A stretch of DNA of 64,000 bases from Flavobacteriaceae bacterium UBA5544. GTDB taxonomy: Bacteria; Bacteroidota; Bacteroidia; Flavobacteriales; Flavobacteriaceae. Positions 34,816 through 43,069 of the stretch are shown here, piece by piece. The notes beneath the pieces are model-generated. The model ran no database searches. It saw nothing but the letters and a program-made list of their open reading frames with translations, and was not told where the DNA came from. The DNA lies in assembly GCA_002426755.1 (NCBI GenBank), contig DINI01000008.1:38767-102766 (forward strand). The letters run 5' to 3'. Position numbers and translations under genes: made by a program. Every line of letters starts with the position of its first letter. The stretch's first letter is position 1.

Positions 34816-34913
34816 CCACAACATCCTATATATGCTATGGCTTGGTCTGTGCCTATTTCCTAAATTTAAGGATTTCCCAAAGCCAGTTTTTATCAGGTAA
34901 GGTCTGTGCCGAG
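34816..34913 (+). other. Degenerate attC-like site 3 (end of array)
   Basis: Begins CCACAAC (34816-34822), one base from the expected CTACAAC reverse complement of the cassette-3 start core. It contains ATGCTATGGCTTGG, a GGCTTGG/CCCAAAGCC imperfect stem, TCCT/AGGA hairpin, and GTGCC/GGCAC hairpin (34906-34917 region). GGTCTGTGCC is repeated at 34844-34853 and 34901-34910. No following GTT core was found, so the array seems to end or decay here. Confidence 0.4.
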
Positions 34914-34933
34914 GCACGTAACTTCTCTCCCTC

Positions 34934-35206
34934 AACAATTACTAACCCCCAACACACAGTTATAATATGTCAACACATTGTTATTTACTGCCAACGAACA
35001 GTTACCGACCTCCGAAGAACAGTTATTTACTGCCAACGAATAGTTACCGACCTCCGATGAACAGTTATTTACTGCCAACCAATAGTTACCAATCCCCAAC
35101 GAACAGTTATTTACTGCCAACGAACAGTTATCGACCTCCGAAGAACGGTTACCGACCTCCGAAGAACAGTTACCAAGCTCCGACAAACAGTTACCAAGCA
35201 CCTACA
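34934..35206. repeat. 21-bp tandem repeat, 13 units
   Basis: Units follow AACAGTTA(seven variable)CC..C; two main variants alternate, one with TTTACTGCCAACG and one with CCGACCTCCGAAG after the shared AACAGTTA. The first two and last two units are most divergent. Because 21 is a multiple of three, open frames run through on both strands (heptapeptides of the NSYxxPx type on plus, GNCSSEV/NNCSLAV on minus), but neither frame has a convincing start or leader. The gap 34784-35300 contains this repeat and the attC-like remnant; 35207-35300 is AC-rich with no feature. Confidence 0.9.
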
Positions 35207-35300
35207 AAAAACTCTTGAAACCCCTATAAAACCTCAAAAACACCCCTAAAACAACAGCTAAAAGCAGCGATCATAACATACTTAAAACCGTCCTCAAAAC

Positions 35301-37766
35301 CTAGAAGAACTTAATACCAAACATCCAAGCATCACCAACATAGCCACTCTGGTAAGAGCGCACATAATCCACCCTTAAAAAACGGAACTTGCCCCAACCT
35401 ATATTGTCTATCCCCACCGTATATTCTTGGTAAGGTGTGGTCTGTGGCGTGGCAAGCGCATGCGCCCCAATGATCAAGTTAAAGTTAAGCTTGTTGATCA
35501 ACGGCAATTTCCCAAGAAGAAAACCTTTAAAATCGTGCTCGGCATGGAGTTCTGCATACGCATCCTTGGTACTCAAAGCATAGTAAGGCAAATTATTGAA
35601 CACATTAAGGTAAGAGCCACTGCCAATATGGGTTTGGTTGCCATTAAAATGATGGTAATCCATAAACGCAATGGGTCCAGCATTAAAAAACTTGCCAGCC
35701 TTAAAGTTATACTCCAATTTTCCTTTGTCCTGTATGCTTACGCCTTGCGTCATCCTAAATTTCAATTGGTCAAAGTTGTAATCAGAATTGGAAGCCGCAA
35801 ATCCTTTCTCATACCCCACAAAAACCGTCGGATACTTCCCGTTAGGGATGTTAAACTTTCCATCAGGATAACTAAAATAATCCTGTCCAAAACTGATGCG
35901 CGCATTGATGTCCAACTTCACGATGTTATGCGTCTCAAACGGAGCAATACCATACGCCCCCGCATCCAGAGGATTGTTGCTCGTATAGTCTCGGTCCGAC
36001 TTCGGATACCAAACCTGGTCCGTCGTATTATACAAGGCCTTCCTGCGTTGATAACTCACACTTGTGGACAAGCGAAACCCATTGAACAACTCCTCCGCAT
36101 GCGACACCTGTACATAGCTACTCTCGTAGATTTTCATAAAGTTTTTCTCATCAAACAAAGAAAACGCCGTATTCAATGATTTGGAAATAGGCTCTTGTGC
36201 ATTAAACTGTTGCGTCGCAATACCACCCGAAACCGATAAAAAAGCCCTGCTCGTATTATTGAATTTGTACGTCGCACCCACAGTACCTCTCACACGGTCA
36301 TCGCTAAAACCATAGTTGAGGTTCCCACCGATGGAGAGATAACGTTTAAATTCGTCATAATTCTTGCGGTAATAGCCGCCCACATTGGCGTTCCAGCCCT
36401 GCACTGTATTAAAACTGATGGCAGTAGCAGGGGAGGTGATGCCCCAATTATATTCTTTGTAAGTGTTACTATAATTGTAACCGCTCAAAAGGTCGCCAAA
36501 CTTAAACTTGTTGCTCACCGCATCCACAGAATCCTTATAAGTCTTCGATTCACGGATGATTTGAATGCTATCTTTTTTGATATAATCCGACGTTTCTTCC
36601 ACTGTCAAAGGCACAGGCCGAACAGTCTGCCAAAAGATGGAATCTTTCTTGTTCGCTTCGTTTTCAAAGGACAAGATTTCGCGCCCAAAATCCTTCTTCG
36701 TCAACTCCGGATTGAACACATAATTGCTGTATACATACGTAAAGCGCCCATCACCCTTAATCCCGAAAAGGCCGTACTTAAAGTCGATGGTCTGGGAGAT
36801 TTTTGCCCAAACGCCATCCGCCTCCGAGTACGAGAAGTCCTGTTGAATCTGAATGTTGTCCGCCGCAGGAATACGCGCCTGGATGCCCGTCATTTCGAGT
36901 TCCAGCGCATAGATGGTCCATTGGTCCTCCACGATATAGATAAAGCCCGTATATACAGGGTCGTTCTCCCGTCTTGGCGTCACTTTGATTTTATTGATGA
37001 GGTTGCCCTTGTCATCAAAAAACACACCTTCCAACTTATAGCGATAGTAGCCAAAGGCATTATTGGCAATCGGCGAAATCATCTGGCTTCCCAACTCAAT
37101 GGTGTTTTCATAGAAATTATAATCCACATCCACCGCAGTATTAAAACTGAAGCCACTGGCATCACCAGCCACTTTAGACGCAGAGATTTTTTCTTTCAAC
37201 TTATCAGGACGAAGAAACTCAATTTTAGAAATGGTTTCCGACAGATAGATGATGCCACTTCGGGTTGAGTCGAGGCCACCGCCTAGGTCGCCAATCTCTT
37301 GCCCCAATATTTTCTCGGGAGCGTTCTTAATCCGTATCAACCCACGCGAATAGAAATCCGCCTTATACGAATTGATTTTTTCCAGATTCGCTTTCCGATG
37401 ATCAATCGCCTGCCTGATAATCTTATCCGCAGGATTCTCATCCGAATTGATGACCACTTCATTTAGGGAGATTTCTTCCTCTACCAAAGACACATCCAAG
37501 GTATAAGGCAATTTCTCAATATGGATGCTTTTCTTCTGTGTTTTATACCCCAAATACTGAAATACAATCACATAGTTGCCCGTCTTGGTAACGTTCAACT
37601 CATAGTTGCCGGCATCGTTGGTAGTGGTGCCGGTGAAGGTGTTTTCAATAAAAATATTAACGGAAGGGAGTGGTTTGTTGTTCGTGTCGGTAACGATACC
37701 TTTCACTTGCGAAAAAGAGACTACGGAAACAAAAAAGCACAGAAACGAGAGTAAAGATTTAGTCAT
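35301..37766 (-). CDS. DUF5686 outer-membrane protein with CarboxypepD_reg-like domain
   Basis: 821 residues. Signal peptide to about 20 (FFVSVVSFSQ). Residues 21-105 form a carboxypeptidase-regulatory-like beta domain (VKGIVTDTNNKPLPSVNIFIENTFTGTTTNDAGNYELNV begins this pattern; split here for brevity), typical of TonB-dependent systems. The remainder matches DUF5686: ADKIIRQAIDHRKANL near 120, Tyr/Trp-rich beta-barrel strands, and a C-terminal strand ending DAWMFGIKFF, the usual outer-membrane terminal Phe. Probably an outer-membrane barrel. Monocistronic, far from its neighbours. Confidence 0.88.
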   Translation of the reverse strand: MTKSLLSFLCFFVSVVSFSQVKGIVTDTNNKPLPSVNIFIENTFTGTTTNDAGNYELNVTKTGNYVIVFQYLGYKTQKKSIHIEKLPYTLDVSLVEEEISLNEVVINSDENPADKIIRQAIDHRKANLEKINSYKADFYSRGLIRIKNAPEKILGQEIGDLGGGLDSTRSGIIYLSETISKIEFLRPDKLKEKISASKVAGDASGFSFNTAVDVDYNFYENTIELGSQMISPIANNAFGYYRYKLEGVFFDDKGNLINKIKVTPRRENDPVYTGFIYIVEDQWTIYALELEMTGIQARIPAADNIQIQQDFSYSEADGVWAKISQTIDFKYGLFGIKGDGRFTYVYSNYVFNPELTKKDFGREILSFENEANKKDSIFWQTVRPVPLTVEETSDYIKKDSIQIIRESKTYKDSVDAVSNKFKFGDLLSGYNYSNTYKEYNWGITSPATAISFNTVQGWNANVGGYYRKNYDEFKRYLSIGGNLNYGFSDDRVRGTVGATYKFNNTSRAFLSVSGGIATQQFNAQEPISKSLNTAFSLFDEKNFMKIYESSYVQVSHAEELFNGFRLSTSVSYQRRKALYNTTDQVWYPKSDRDYTSNNPLDAGAYGIAPFETHNIVKLDINARISFGQDYFSYPDGKFNIPNGKYPTVFVGYEKGFAASNSDYNFDQLKFRMTQGVSIQDKGKLEYNFKAGKFFNAGPIAFMDYHHFNGNQTHIGSGSYLNVFNNLPYYALSTKDAYAELHAEHDFKGFLLGKLPLINKLNFNLIIGAHALATPQTTPYQEYTVGIDNIGWGKFRFLRVDYVRSYQSGYVGDAWMFGIKFF

Positions 37767-37874
37767 AAGTCAATGGTTATATTAGTATAGACGCCAAATG
37801 TTAGGAAAAGGTTGCCTACAGAAAATCAAACATAACCATAAAAATAGAGATGTCTTGTTATTGAAATCTTAAAG

Positions 37875-38333
37875 TTAGTTGTAAATCTTTTTGATACGGT
37901 CAAGATTACGCTTGTTGTCGCGGTCTTTAATCGTATCTCTTTTATCGTAGAGTTTTTTACCTTTTGCCAAAGCTATTTCCAACTTCGCATAGCCTTTCTC
38001 ATTGATAAACAATCGAAGCGGGATGATGGCAAGGCCTTTTTGCTGCACATCTTTATGAAGCGATTTTAACTCACGTTTGTTGAGCAACAGCTTACGTTCC
38101 GCCTTTGGGCGATGGTTGTAGTAATTACCAAATGCATATTCCTCAATGGTCATATTGATGGCGAACAATTCACCTTTATCATTGAACTCACAAAAACTTT
38201 CAGCAATGGACGCTTTACTACTGCGTATGGATTTGATTTCCGTTCCCGTCAAGACAATACCAGCAGTATATTTGTCCAATATTTCATAGGCAAACCGTGC
38301 TTTTTTATTGAGTATGTTGATGTTTTTTTGCAT
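37875..38333 (-). CDS. smpB: SsrA-binding protein
   Basis: 152 residues, starting at ATG 38333 (MQKNINILNKKARFAYEI); the in-frame TTG at 38342 is rejected. SmpB escorts tmRNA to stalled ribosomes. Conserved: TGTEIKSIRSSKASIAESFCEF, the VHISPY-like region replaced here by NMTIEEYAFGNYYNHRPKAERKLLLNK (partial quotes), LYINEKGYAKLEIALAKGKKLYDKRDTIKDRD and a basic tail. Divergently placed with the DUF6503 gene, sharing a 90-base upstream region. Confidence 0.95.
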   Translation of the reverse strand: MQKNINILNKKARFAYEILDKYTAGIVLTGTEIKSIRSSKASIAESFCEFNDKGELFAINMTIEEYAFGNYYNHRPKAERKLLLNKRELKSLHKDVQQKGLAIIPLRLFINEKGYAKLEIALAKGKKLYDKRDTIKDRDNKRNLDRIKKIYN

Positions 38334-38423
38334 GGAGGTCAAAGGTAAATAATTTAAGATAACTTTTTAACCGATACCGAAAAGTAATTGATAGTTTTGC
38401 GAAAGACCTTAATGAATGCTTTT

Positions 38424-39164
38424 ATGAAATACCTATCGATAGTGATTGTTGCGTTGTTGTTTTTCAATTGCAAAGAAAAAGAAAGTAATGCAGTTGATGC
38501 AGATGCCGTTATCAAGAATTCCATAGAAGTTTCTGGCGTAAAAAAGTTGGACCATGCCGTTATTGCCTTTGATTTTAGGGACAAACATTATGAAGCGGGC
38601 AGATATGAAGGAACTTATGTCCTGAAACGAGAGTTTAAAGACTCCACCCAAACGATTATAGATTATTTAAGCAACAACAACTTTGAACGCCGAGTGAATG
38701 ATAGCGTTGTTAAAGTTTCTGATTCTTTGGCGAGCTTATATTCTGCATCGGTCAACTCGGTGCATTATTTTGCCGTCTTACCCTACGGATTGGATGGAAA
38801 AGCAGTGAATAAAGCATATTTGGATGATGTCGAAATTAAAGGCAAACACTACCACAAAATAAAAGTGACCTTCAGTGAAGTTGGAGGAGGCGAAGACTTT
38901 GAAGATGTGTTCATCTATTGGGTGAACAAAGACAACTCAAAAATTGAGTATTTGGCATATTCCTACAACGAAGATGATGGAAAAGGATTGCGTTTTCGGG
39001 AAGCTTATAATGAACGCTACGTAAATGGTATCCGATTTGTGGATTACTACAACTACAAACCAAAAGACCGAAATACACAATTAGAAGACTTGGACAGTTT
39101 ATTTAACGCAAACAATCTGGAACTGCTTTCCAAAATAGAACTGAAAAATGTGACCGTTAATTGA
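38424..39164 (+). CDS. DUF6503-family lipoprotein
   Basis: 246 residues from ATG 38424 (MKYLSIVIVALLFFNC); an earlier Met at 38412 would add four residues. Lipoprotein signal with Cys at residue 16, followed by KEKES. The mature part (about 20-246) fits the DUF6503 family of Bacteroidota: IKNSIEVSGVKKLDHAVIAFDFRDKHY near the start and FEDVFIYWVNKDNSKIEYLAY near the middle (short extracts). Function unknown. Converges with the histidine phosphatase gene with eight bases of overlap. Confidence 0.82.
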   Translation: MKYLSIVIVALLFFNCKEKESNAVDADAVIKNSIEVSGVKKLDHAVIAFDFRDKHYEAGRYEGTYVLKREFKDSTQTIIDYLSNNNFERRVNDSVVKVSDSLASLYSASVNSVHYFAVLPYGLDGKAVNKAYLDDVEIKGKHYHKIKVTFSEVGGGEDFEDVFIYWVNKDNSKIEYLAYSYNEDDGKGLRFREAYNERYVNGIRFVDYYNYKPKDRNTQLEDLDSLFNANNLELLSKIELKNVTVN

Positions 39165-39675
39165 TGGTCAATACTTGGTCGGCAATCGTATCTCCAATGA
39201 TTGTGACGATGTAGAGATTTCCGTTATTGTTGTCGTCAATATCTTCATATTTCTTCTGTCCAATCACAGCATTCACAAACGAAGGAATGGTATTGCTGTG
39301 TCCAACGATTAAGACGGTTTTGCCTTTGGTGTTTTTTAGAATTTCCTCAATAACTGTATTGCTTTGAGGTTGATACATAAGAACCGATAAATTGTTTTTG
39401 TCGGCAGTAGGTTGTGCTGTTTCCTTCGTGCGATAATAGTCGGTAGAATACACCGCATCAAAATGAATTTTACCTAAAATGCTGCTCCAATGTTCGGCAC
39501 GTTTCAATCCATCTGCATTTAAATGAGGATTTTTTTCTTTGGCATCGCTTCTATCTTTCTCCGCATGACGAATGAAATAATAGGTGGTGACTTCAGCATT
39601 CATTTCCTTCTTATCTTGTGAAAAAGAACTGAAAGTCGTCCATAAAAGGAAGGCAAGAATAAGTGTATGTTTCAT
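39157..39675 (-). CDS. Exported histidine phosphatase family protein
   Basis: 172 residues. N-terminal signal peptide (HTLILAFLLWTTFSSFSQ, cleavage near 20). Histidine phosphatase core: catalytic RHAEK (about 35-39), LNADGLKRAEHWSSIL, YSTDYYRTKETA and GHSNTIPSF with the second catalytic His near 127. Short, SixA/phosphoglycerate-mutase-like type. The signal suggests a periplasmic phosphatase. Separate from deoD by 39 bases on the same strand. Confidence 0.87.
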   Translation of the reverse strand: MKHTLILAFLLWTTFSSFSQDKKEMNAEVTTYYFIRHAEKDRSDAKEKNPHLNADGLKRAEHWSSILGKIHFDAVYSTDYYRTKETAQPTADKNNLSVLMYQPQSNTVIEEILKNTKGKTVLIVGHSNTIPSFVNAVIGQKKYEDIDDNNNGNLYIVTIIGDTIADQVLTIN

Positions 39676-39714
39676 CTGCTACTATGTTTTTTACTGATGT
39701 GATTAACTATCAAA

Positions 39715-40413
39715 TTAAGCCAATTCCAAGGCAATCTCAATCATATCCTTGAAAGTTGTTTCACGCTCCTGGGAAGATGTTCGTTCGCCCGTCACCAACG
39801 AATCAGAAATGGTAAGGATGCTCAAGGCGTTGACATTGTGTTTTGCAGCAACGGTATACAGTCCCGCAGTTTCCATTTCGACGCAGAGCACACCAAACTT
39901 GCTCCATTTTTTATAGGATTCAAAATCATCAGCATAGAATTCATCAGATGTAAACACATTTCCAGCTTTTAAAGGGATGCTTTTTGCTTTCGCAGCCTCC
40001 ACCGCTTTTTGGAACAATCCAAAATTAGCTGTCGGAGCATAATCCGCACCTCCGAAGCGCAATTCATTCACACCCGAATTGGAAGACGCTGCCATTGCCA
40101 ACACAATATCACGTATCTCCACGTGCTTTTGGTATGAGCCCGCACTGCCAACACGAATGAGGTTTTTCACACCATATTCATTAATCAATTCGTGAGCGTA
40201 AATGGAAATACTTGGAACGCCCATTCCTGTTCCCATGGTCGAAATACGTTTGCCATTATAAGTCCCAGTATAACCAAACATGTTTCGCACTTTGTTGAAA
40301 CAAACGGGGTTTTCTAAAAAGGTTTCAGCTATCCATTTGGCCCTTAAAGGGTCCCCAGGAAGTAGGATGGTTTCTGCAATGTCGCCTTTTTTGGCTTCAA
40401 TATGTACGCTCAT
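39715..40413 (-). CDS. deoD: Purine nucleoside phosphorylase, DeoD type
   Basis: 232 residues. Phosphorolysis of purine (deoxy)nucleosides to base plus (deoxy)ribose-1-phosphate. Family motifs: LLPGDPLRAKWIAETFLE at 18-35, MGTGMGVPSISIYAHELI near 60-80, LIRVGSAGSYQ, CVEMETAGLYTVAAKHN (active-site Glu/Met pair near 178) and ILTISDSLVTGE with catalytic Asp. In operon with deoC 33 bases upstream; together they salvage deoxyribonucleosides. Confidence 0.95.
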   Translation of the reverse strand: MSVHIEAKKGDIAETILLPGDPLRAKWIAETFLENPVCFNKVRNMFGYTGTYNGKRISTMGTGMGVPSISIYAHELINEYGVKNLIRVGSAGSYQKHVEIRDIVLAMAASSNSGVNELRFGGADYAPTANFGLFQKAVEAAKAKSIPLKAGNVFTSDEFYADDFESYKKWSKFGVLCVEMETAGLYTVAAKHNVNALSILTISDSLVTGERTSSQERETTFKDMIEIALELA

Positions 40414-40446
40414 TAGATGAATTTAATCATCATAAAGATAAAAAAA

Positions 40447-41109
40447 TTAATAATTGGAGGTAGATAATTCACCTGAAAGAATGGCCAAACCAGAAGAGGT
40501 GCCAATCCTGTCAGCGCCTGCATCGATATATTTGACGGCAGTTTCATAATCACTAATACCACCAGATGCTTTTATCTTGGCTTGATTTCTCACCGTTTTT
40601 TTAATGATTTTGACCGCAGTCAGCGTTGCTCCACTTTTAGAAAAACCAGTAGATGTTTTTATGAAGTCAGCTTTGGCGTCCATACAAATTTCGCATGCCT
40701 TAATGATTTCATTTTTAGAAAGCTCGCTGATTTCGAGAATGACTTTTAAAGGAATTTTACCAATGGCGGTTTTAACATCGGAGATGTCTTTGAACACAGC
40801 AACATAGTTTTTACTTTTCATTAAACCGATATTGATGACCATATCAATTTCATCTGCACCATCTTTCACAGCTTGTTCGGCTTCAAAAACTTTAGCTTGA
40901 GTAGATGTGCTCCCAAGAGGAAAACCAACCACAGAACAAACTTTAACAGGTGATTTGGATACCAATTGTTTAGCCAGCGCTACATAACAACTGCTAACGC
41001 AAACAGCATAAAACTGATTTTGTTTGGCCTCGTTGCATAGGTCGATAATTTCACGTTCAGTGGTCTTAGGCTTTAGGGCTGTATGGTCTATATATTTATT
41101 AATTTTCAT
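40447..41109 (-). CDS. deoC: Deoxyribose-phosphate aldolase
   Basis: 220 residues. Cleaves 2-deoxyribose-5-phosphate to glyceraldehyde-3-phosphate and acetaldehyde through a Schiff base. KINKYIDHTALKPKTTEREI at the N-terminus, VVGFPLGSTSTQAKVFEAEQA, catalytic Asp in EIDMVINIG, LEISEL, the Schiff-base Lys in DFIKTSTGFSKSGAT (about 148) and KASGGI near 180. First gene of a deoC-deoD operon. Confidence 0.95.
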   Translation of the reverse strand: MKINKYIDHTALKPKTTEREIIDLCNEAKQNQFYAVCVSSCYVALAKQLVSKSPVKVCSVVGFPLGSTSTQAKVFEAEQAVKDGADEIDMVINIGLMKSKNYVAVFKDISDVKTAIGKIPLKVILEISELSKNEIIKACEICMDAKADFIKTSTGFSKSGATLTAVKIIKKTVRNQAKIKASGGISDYETAVKYIDAGADRIGTSSGLAILSGELSTSNY

Positions 41110-41467
41110 GTAATGATAGGTTAAGACGTCGTAAAACTACGATAAACGGTTGATTTCGGAAAGAAACCATAAGTTTTTTAGATGAACGGTAACTTCTTTA
41201 TTTTGTTGTAATTTTTAATATACTTTATATGAGGTTTTTAAATAAAAAACACACCTTAAAATGAAAAGTAGCTCAATTTTACTTTAGATACGCTCGGTAT
41301 TGATAAAAAGATTAACCGTAATGGAATTTGGTTTATAATTTATGGAATGTTTAACACTTAACAACCATATTTTAGTGTTCAAATTAAGAAGACATATTGG
41401 TCTTTTAAGTACCTTGATGAAGAAATTAAAACCAAATACTTCGATAACTTAATTTAAAATATTATAA
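41110..41467. other. 358-base gap before mqo, possible small coding remnant
   Basis: Divergent promoter region of deoC and mqo. I find no strong terminator or operator. A plus-strand frame between the stop at 41359 region and TAA at about 41455 reads QPYFSVQIKKTYWSF then KYLDEEIKTKYFDNLI, which looks protein-like (aromatic/charged), but has no start codon and is only about 31 codons; it could be a decayed gene or chance. Confidence 0.25.
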
Positions 41468-42955
41468 ATGAATTCGCAGGTTAAAAAAGTTAATAACGAT
41501 TACGATCTAATATGTGTTGGTGGCGGCATCATGAGTGCTACATTGGCTTTATTGGCAAAGCTCCTTCAGCCAGAGTTAAATATCCTAATCTTGGAACGGC
41601 TGGAAGATGTGGCATTGGAAAGTTCGGCGGCATGGAATAACGCTGGTACGGGGCATTCCGCTTTATGCGAGCTTAACTATTGCCCGGAATCAGAAACTGG
41701 TGTGAACATTGATAAAGCCGTGGAAATATGCAGTCAGTTTGAAGTTTCTAAACAATTTTGGTCTTATTTGGTAGACCAAGGGCTGATCGATGATCCTAAA
41801 TCATTCATCACGAATGTTCCACATCATAGTTGGGTAACAGGTAAGGATAATAGCGATTATCTTGAAGAACGTTATAAAGCGATGAAATCTCATTTTATGT
41901 TTGATACCATTCAATTTACCAGAGAGATTGATCAGATGAAGGAATGGTTTCCTTTGATGATGCACCATAGAAAAAAAGATGAAATCATGGCGGCCTCTCG
42001 TATTGAAAGAGGGTGTGAAATGAATTTTGGCTCATTGACCAAACAATTGTATTCAATTTTAGAAACAAAATTTGATACCAAGGTGCAGTGCCATCAAGAG
42101 GTTTTGGATATAGACCCGGATGAAAACATCGAATGGTTTGTTGAGGTTAAAAATAGATTAACAAAAAAACATCAATACTTTGATGCCAAGCATGTTTTTA
42201 TTGGCGCGGGAGGCGGTGCGCTTTTGTTATTACAAAAAGTAGAAATAGACGAAAAAGATGGTTATGGAGGATTTCCAGTAAGTGGTGAATGGCTCATTTG
42301 TAAAAACGAAACTACTATCAATAGCCATAATGCAAAAGTGTACAGCAAAGCAGGGCCGGATGATCCGCCAATGTCAACACCTCATCTAGATACACGATTT
42401 ATAAATGGTAAAAGAGAATTACTTTTTGGTCCTTTTGCTGGCTTCAGTCCTAAATTTCTGAAAGAAGGGTCTAGTCTCGATTTGTTTCAGTCGATTAAGA
42501 TGAGCAACATTGGACCTATGCTGGGGGCATTCTGGCATAATTTGCCATTAACTAAATATTTGATGGAACAAGTGACAATGTCTCATAAGGACCGAATGAA
42601 TGATTTGAGGAAGTTCGTTAAAGATGCTAAAGATGATGATTGGGAGTTATTGGTAGCAGGACAGCGTGTTCAAATCATTAAAAAAGATGAATATGAAGGT
42701 GGTAAATTGCAGTTTGGAACGGAAGTCATCAGTAGTAAGGATGGCAGTATTACTTGTTTGTTAGGTGCTTCACCCGGAGCTTCGACATCTGTACATATTA
42801 TGTTGGAAGTTTTGAAAAAGGCATTTCCTGAAATTATTTATTCTGAAGAAGGAGAAAAAAGACTATCGGCAATGATTCCGACATGGAACAAACCTTTGGA
42901 TAAAGCAACTTTTGACACTCAATTAAAGCGTACGTCGAAACTATTACAGCTTTAA
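41468..42955 (+). CDS. mqo: Malate:quinone oxidoreductase
   Basis: 495 residues. Membrane-associated FAD enzyme that oxidises malate to oxaloacetate and reduces quinone. FAD-binding CVGGGIMSATLALLAKLLQP near 16-35, LERLEDVALESSAAWNNAGTGHSALCELNY (the Mqo-type signature; quoted in part), HVFIGAGGGALLLLQK, GGFPVSGEWLIC and LLGASPGASTS near the C-terminus. Single gene, converging with clpB. Confidence 0.95.
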   Translation: MNSQVKKVNNDYDLICVGGGIMSATLALLAKLLQPELNILILERLEDVALESSAAWNNAGTGHSALCELNYCPESETGVNIDKAVEICSQFEVSKQFWSYLVDQGLIDDPKSFITNVPHHSWVTGKDNSDYLEERYKAMKSHFMFDTIQFTREIDQMKEWFPLMMHHRKKDEIMAASRIERGCEMNFGSLTKQLYSILETKFDTKVQCHQEVLDIDPDENIEWFVEVKNRLTKKHQYFDAKHVFIGAGGGALLLLQKVEIDEKDGYGGFPVSGEWLICKNETTINSHNAKVYSKAGPDDPPMSTPHLDTRFINGKRELLFGPFAGFSPKFLKEGSSLDLFQSIKMSNIGPMLGAFWHNLPLTKYLMEQVTMSHKDRMNDLRKFVKDAKDDDWELLVAGQRVQIIKKDEYEGGKLQFGTEVISSKDGSITCLLGASPGASTSVHIMLEVLKKAFPEIIYSEEGEKRLSAMIPTWNKPLDKATFDTQLKRTSKLLQL

Positions 42956-42959
42956 AAAG

Positions 42960-42995
42960 AAACAGCACTCATCTCTTTCGAGAGTCATGCTGTTT
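42960..42995. terminator. Hairpin between converging mqo and clpB
   Basis: Arms AAACAGCA (42960-42967) / TGCTGTTT (42988-42995), with an inner CTC/GAG pairing. The T-run after it is short, so efficiency as a terminator is uncertain; it starts five bases after the mqo stop. Confidence 0.55.
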
Positions 42996-43069
42996 CACAC
43001 TAACCAACCAATTATTATGAAAAATCCTTTCGGATTCAAACCCTGATTTAGCAGAATCAGAGTTTATTG

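Larger units (their letters stand above)
29764..34913 (+). mobile_element. Integron-like gene-cassette array without integrase (three cassettes)
   Basis: Three core sites share ACGTTG: GTTGGCA (29764-29770), GTTGGGC (31119-31125), GTTGTAG (34395-34401). Each following unit ends with the reverse complement of its own opening core: TGCCAAC (30993-30999; nine of nine including flanks), GCCCAAC (34306-34312; ten of ten including flanks) and CCACAAC (34816-34822; one mismatch). This is the expected geometry of cassettes cut between G and TTRRRY. The bases between each end-core and the next start-core fold as attC-like hairpins and share TTCTCGCCTACTT. All ORFs point the same way, toward the attC-like site. 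No tyrosine recombinase gene is in the window. Confidence 0.7.

Noticed and set aside
34934..35206. CRISPR array
   Set aside because: Units abut directly, with no unique spacers, no palindromic repeat and no cas genes nearby.
34932..35218. Open frames on both strands through the 21-bp repeat
   Set aside because: Openness follows from a repeat unit divisible by three; neither has a credible leader or non-repeat domain. Reported as a repeat instead.
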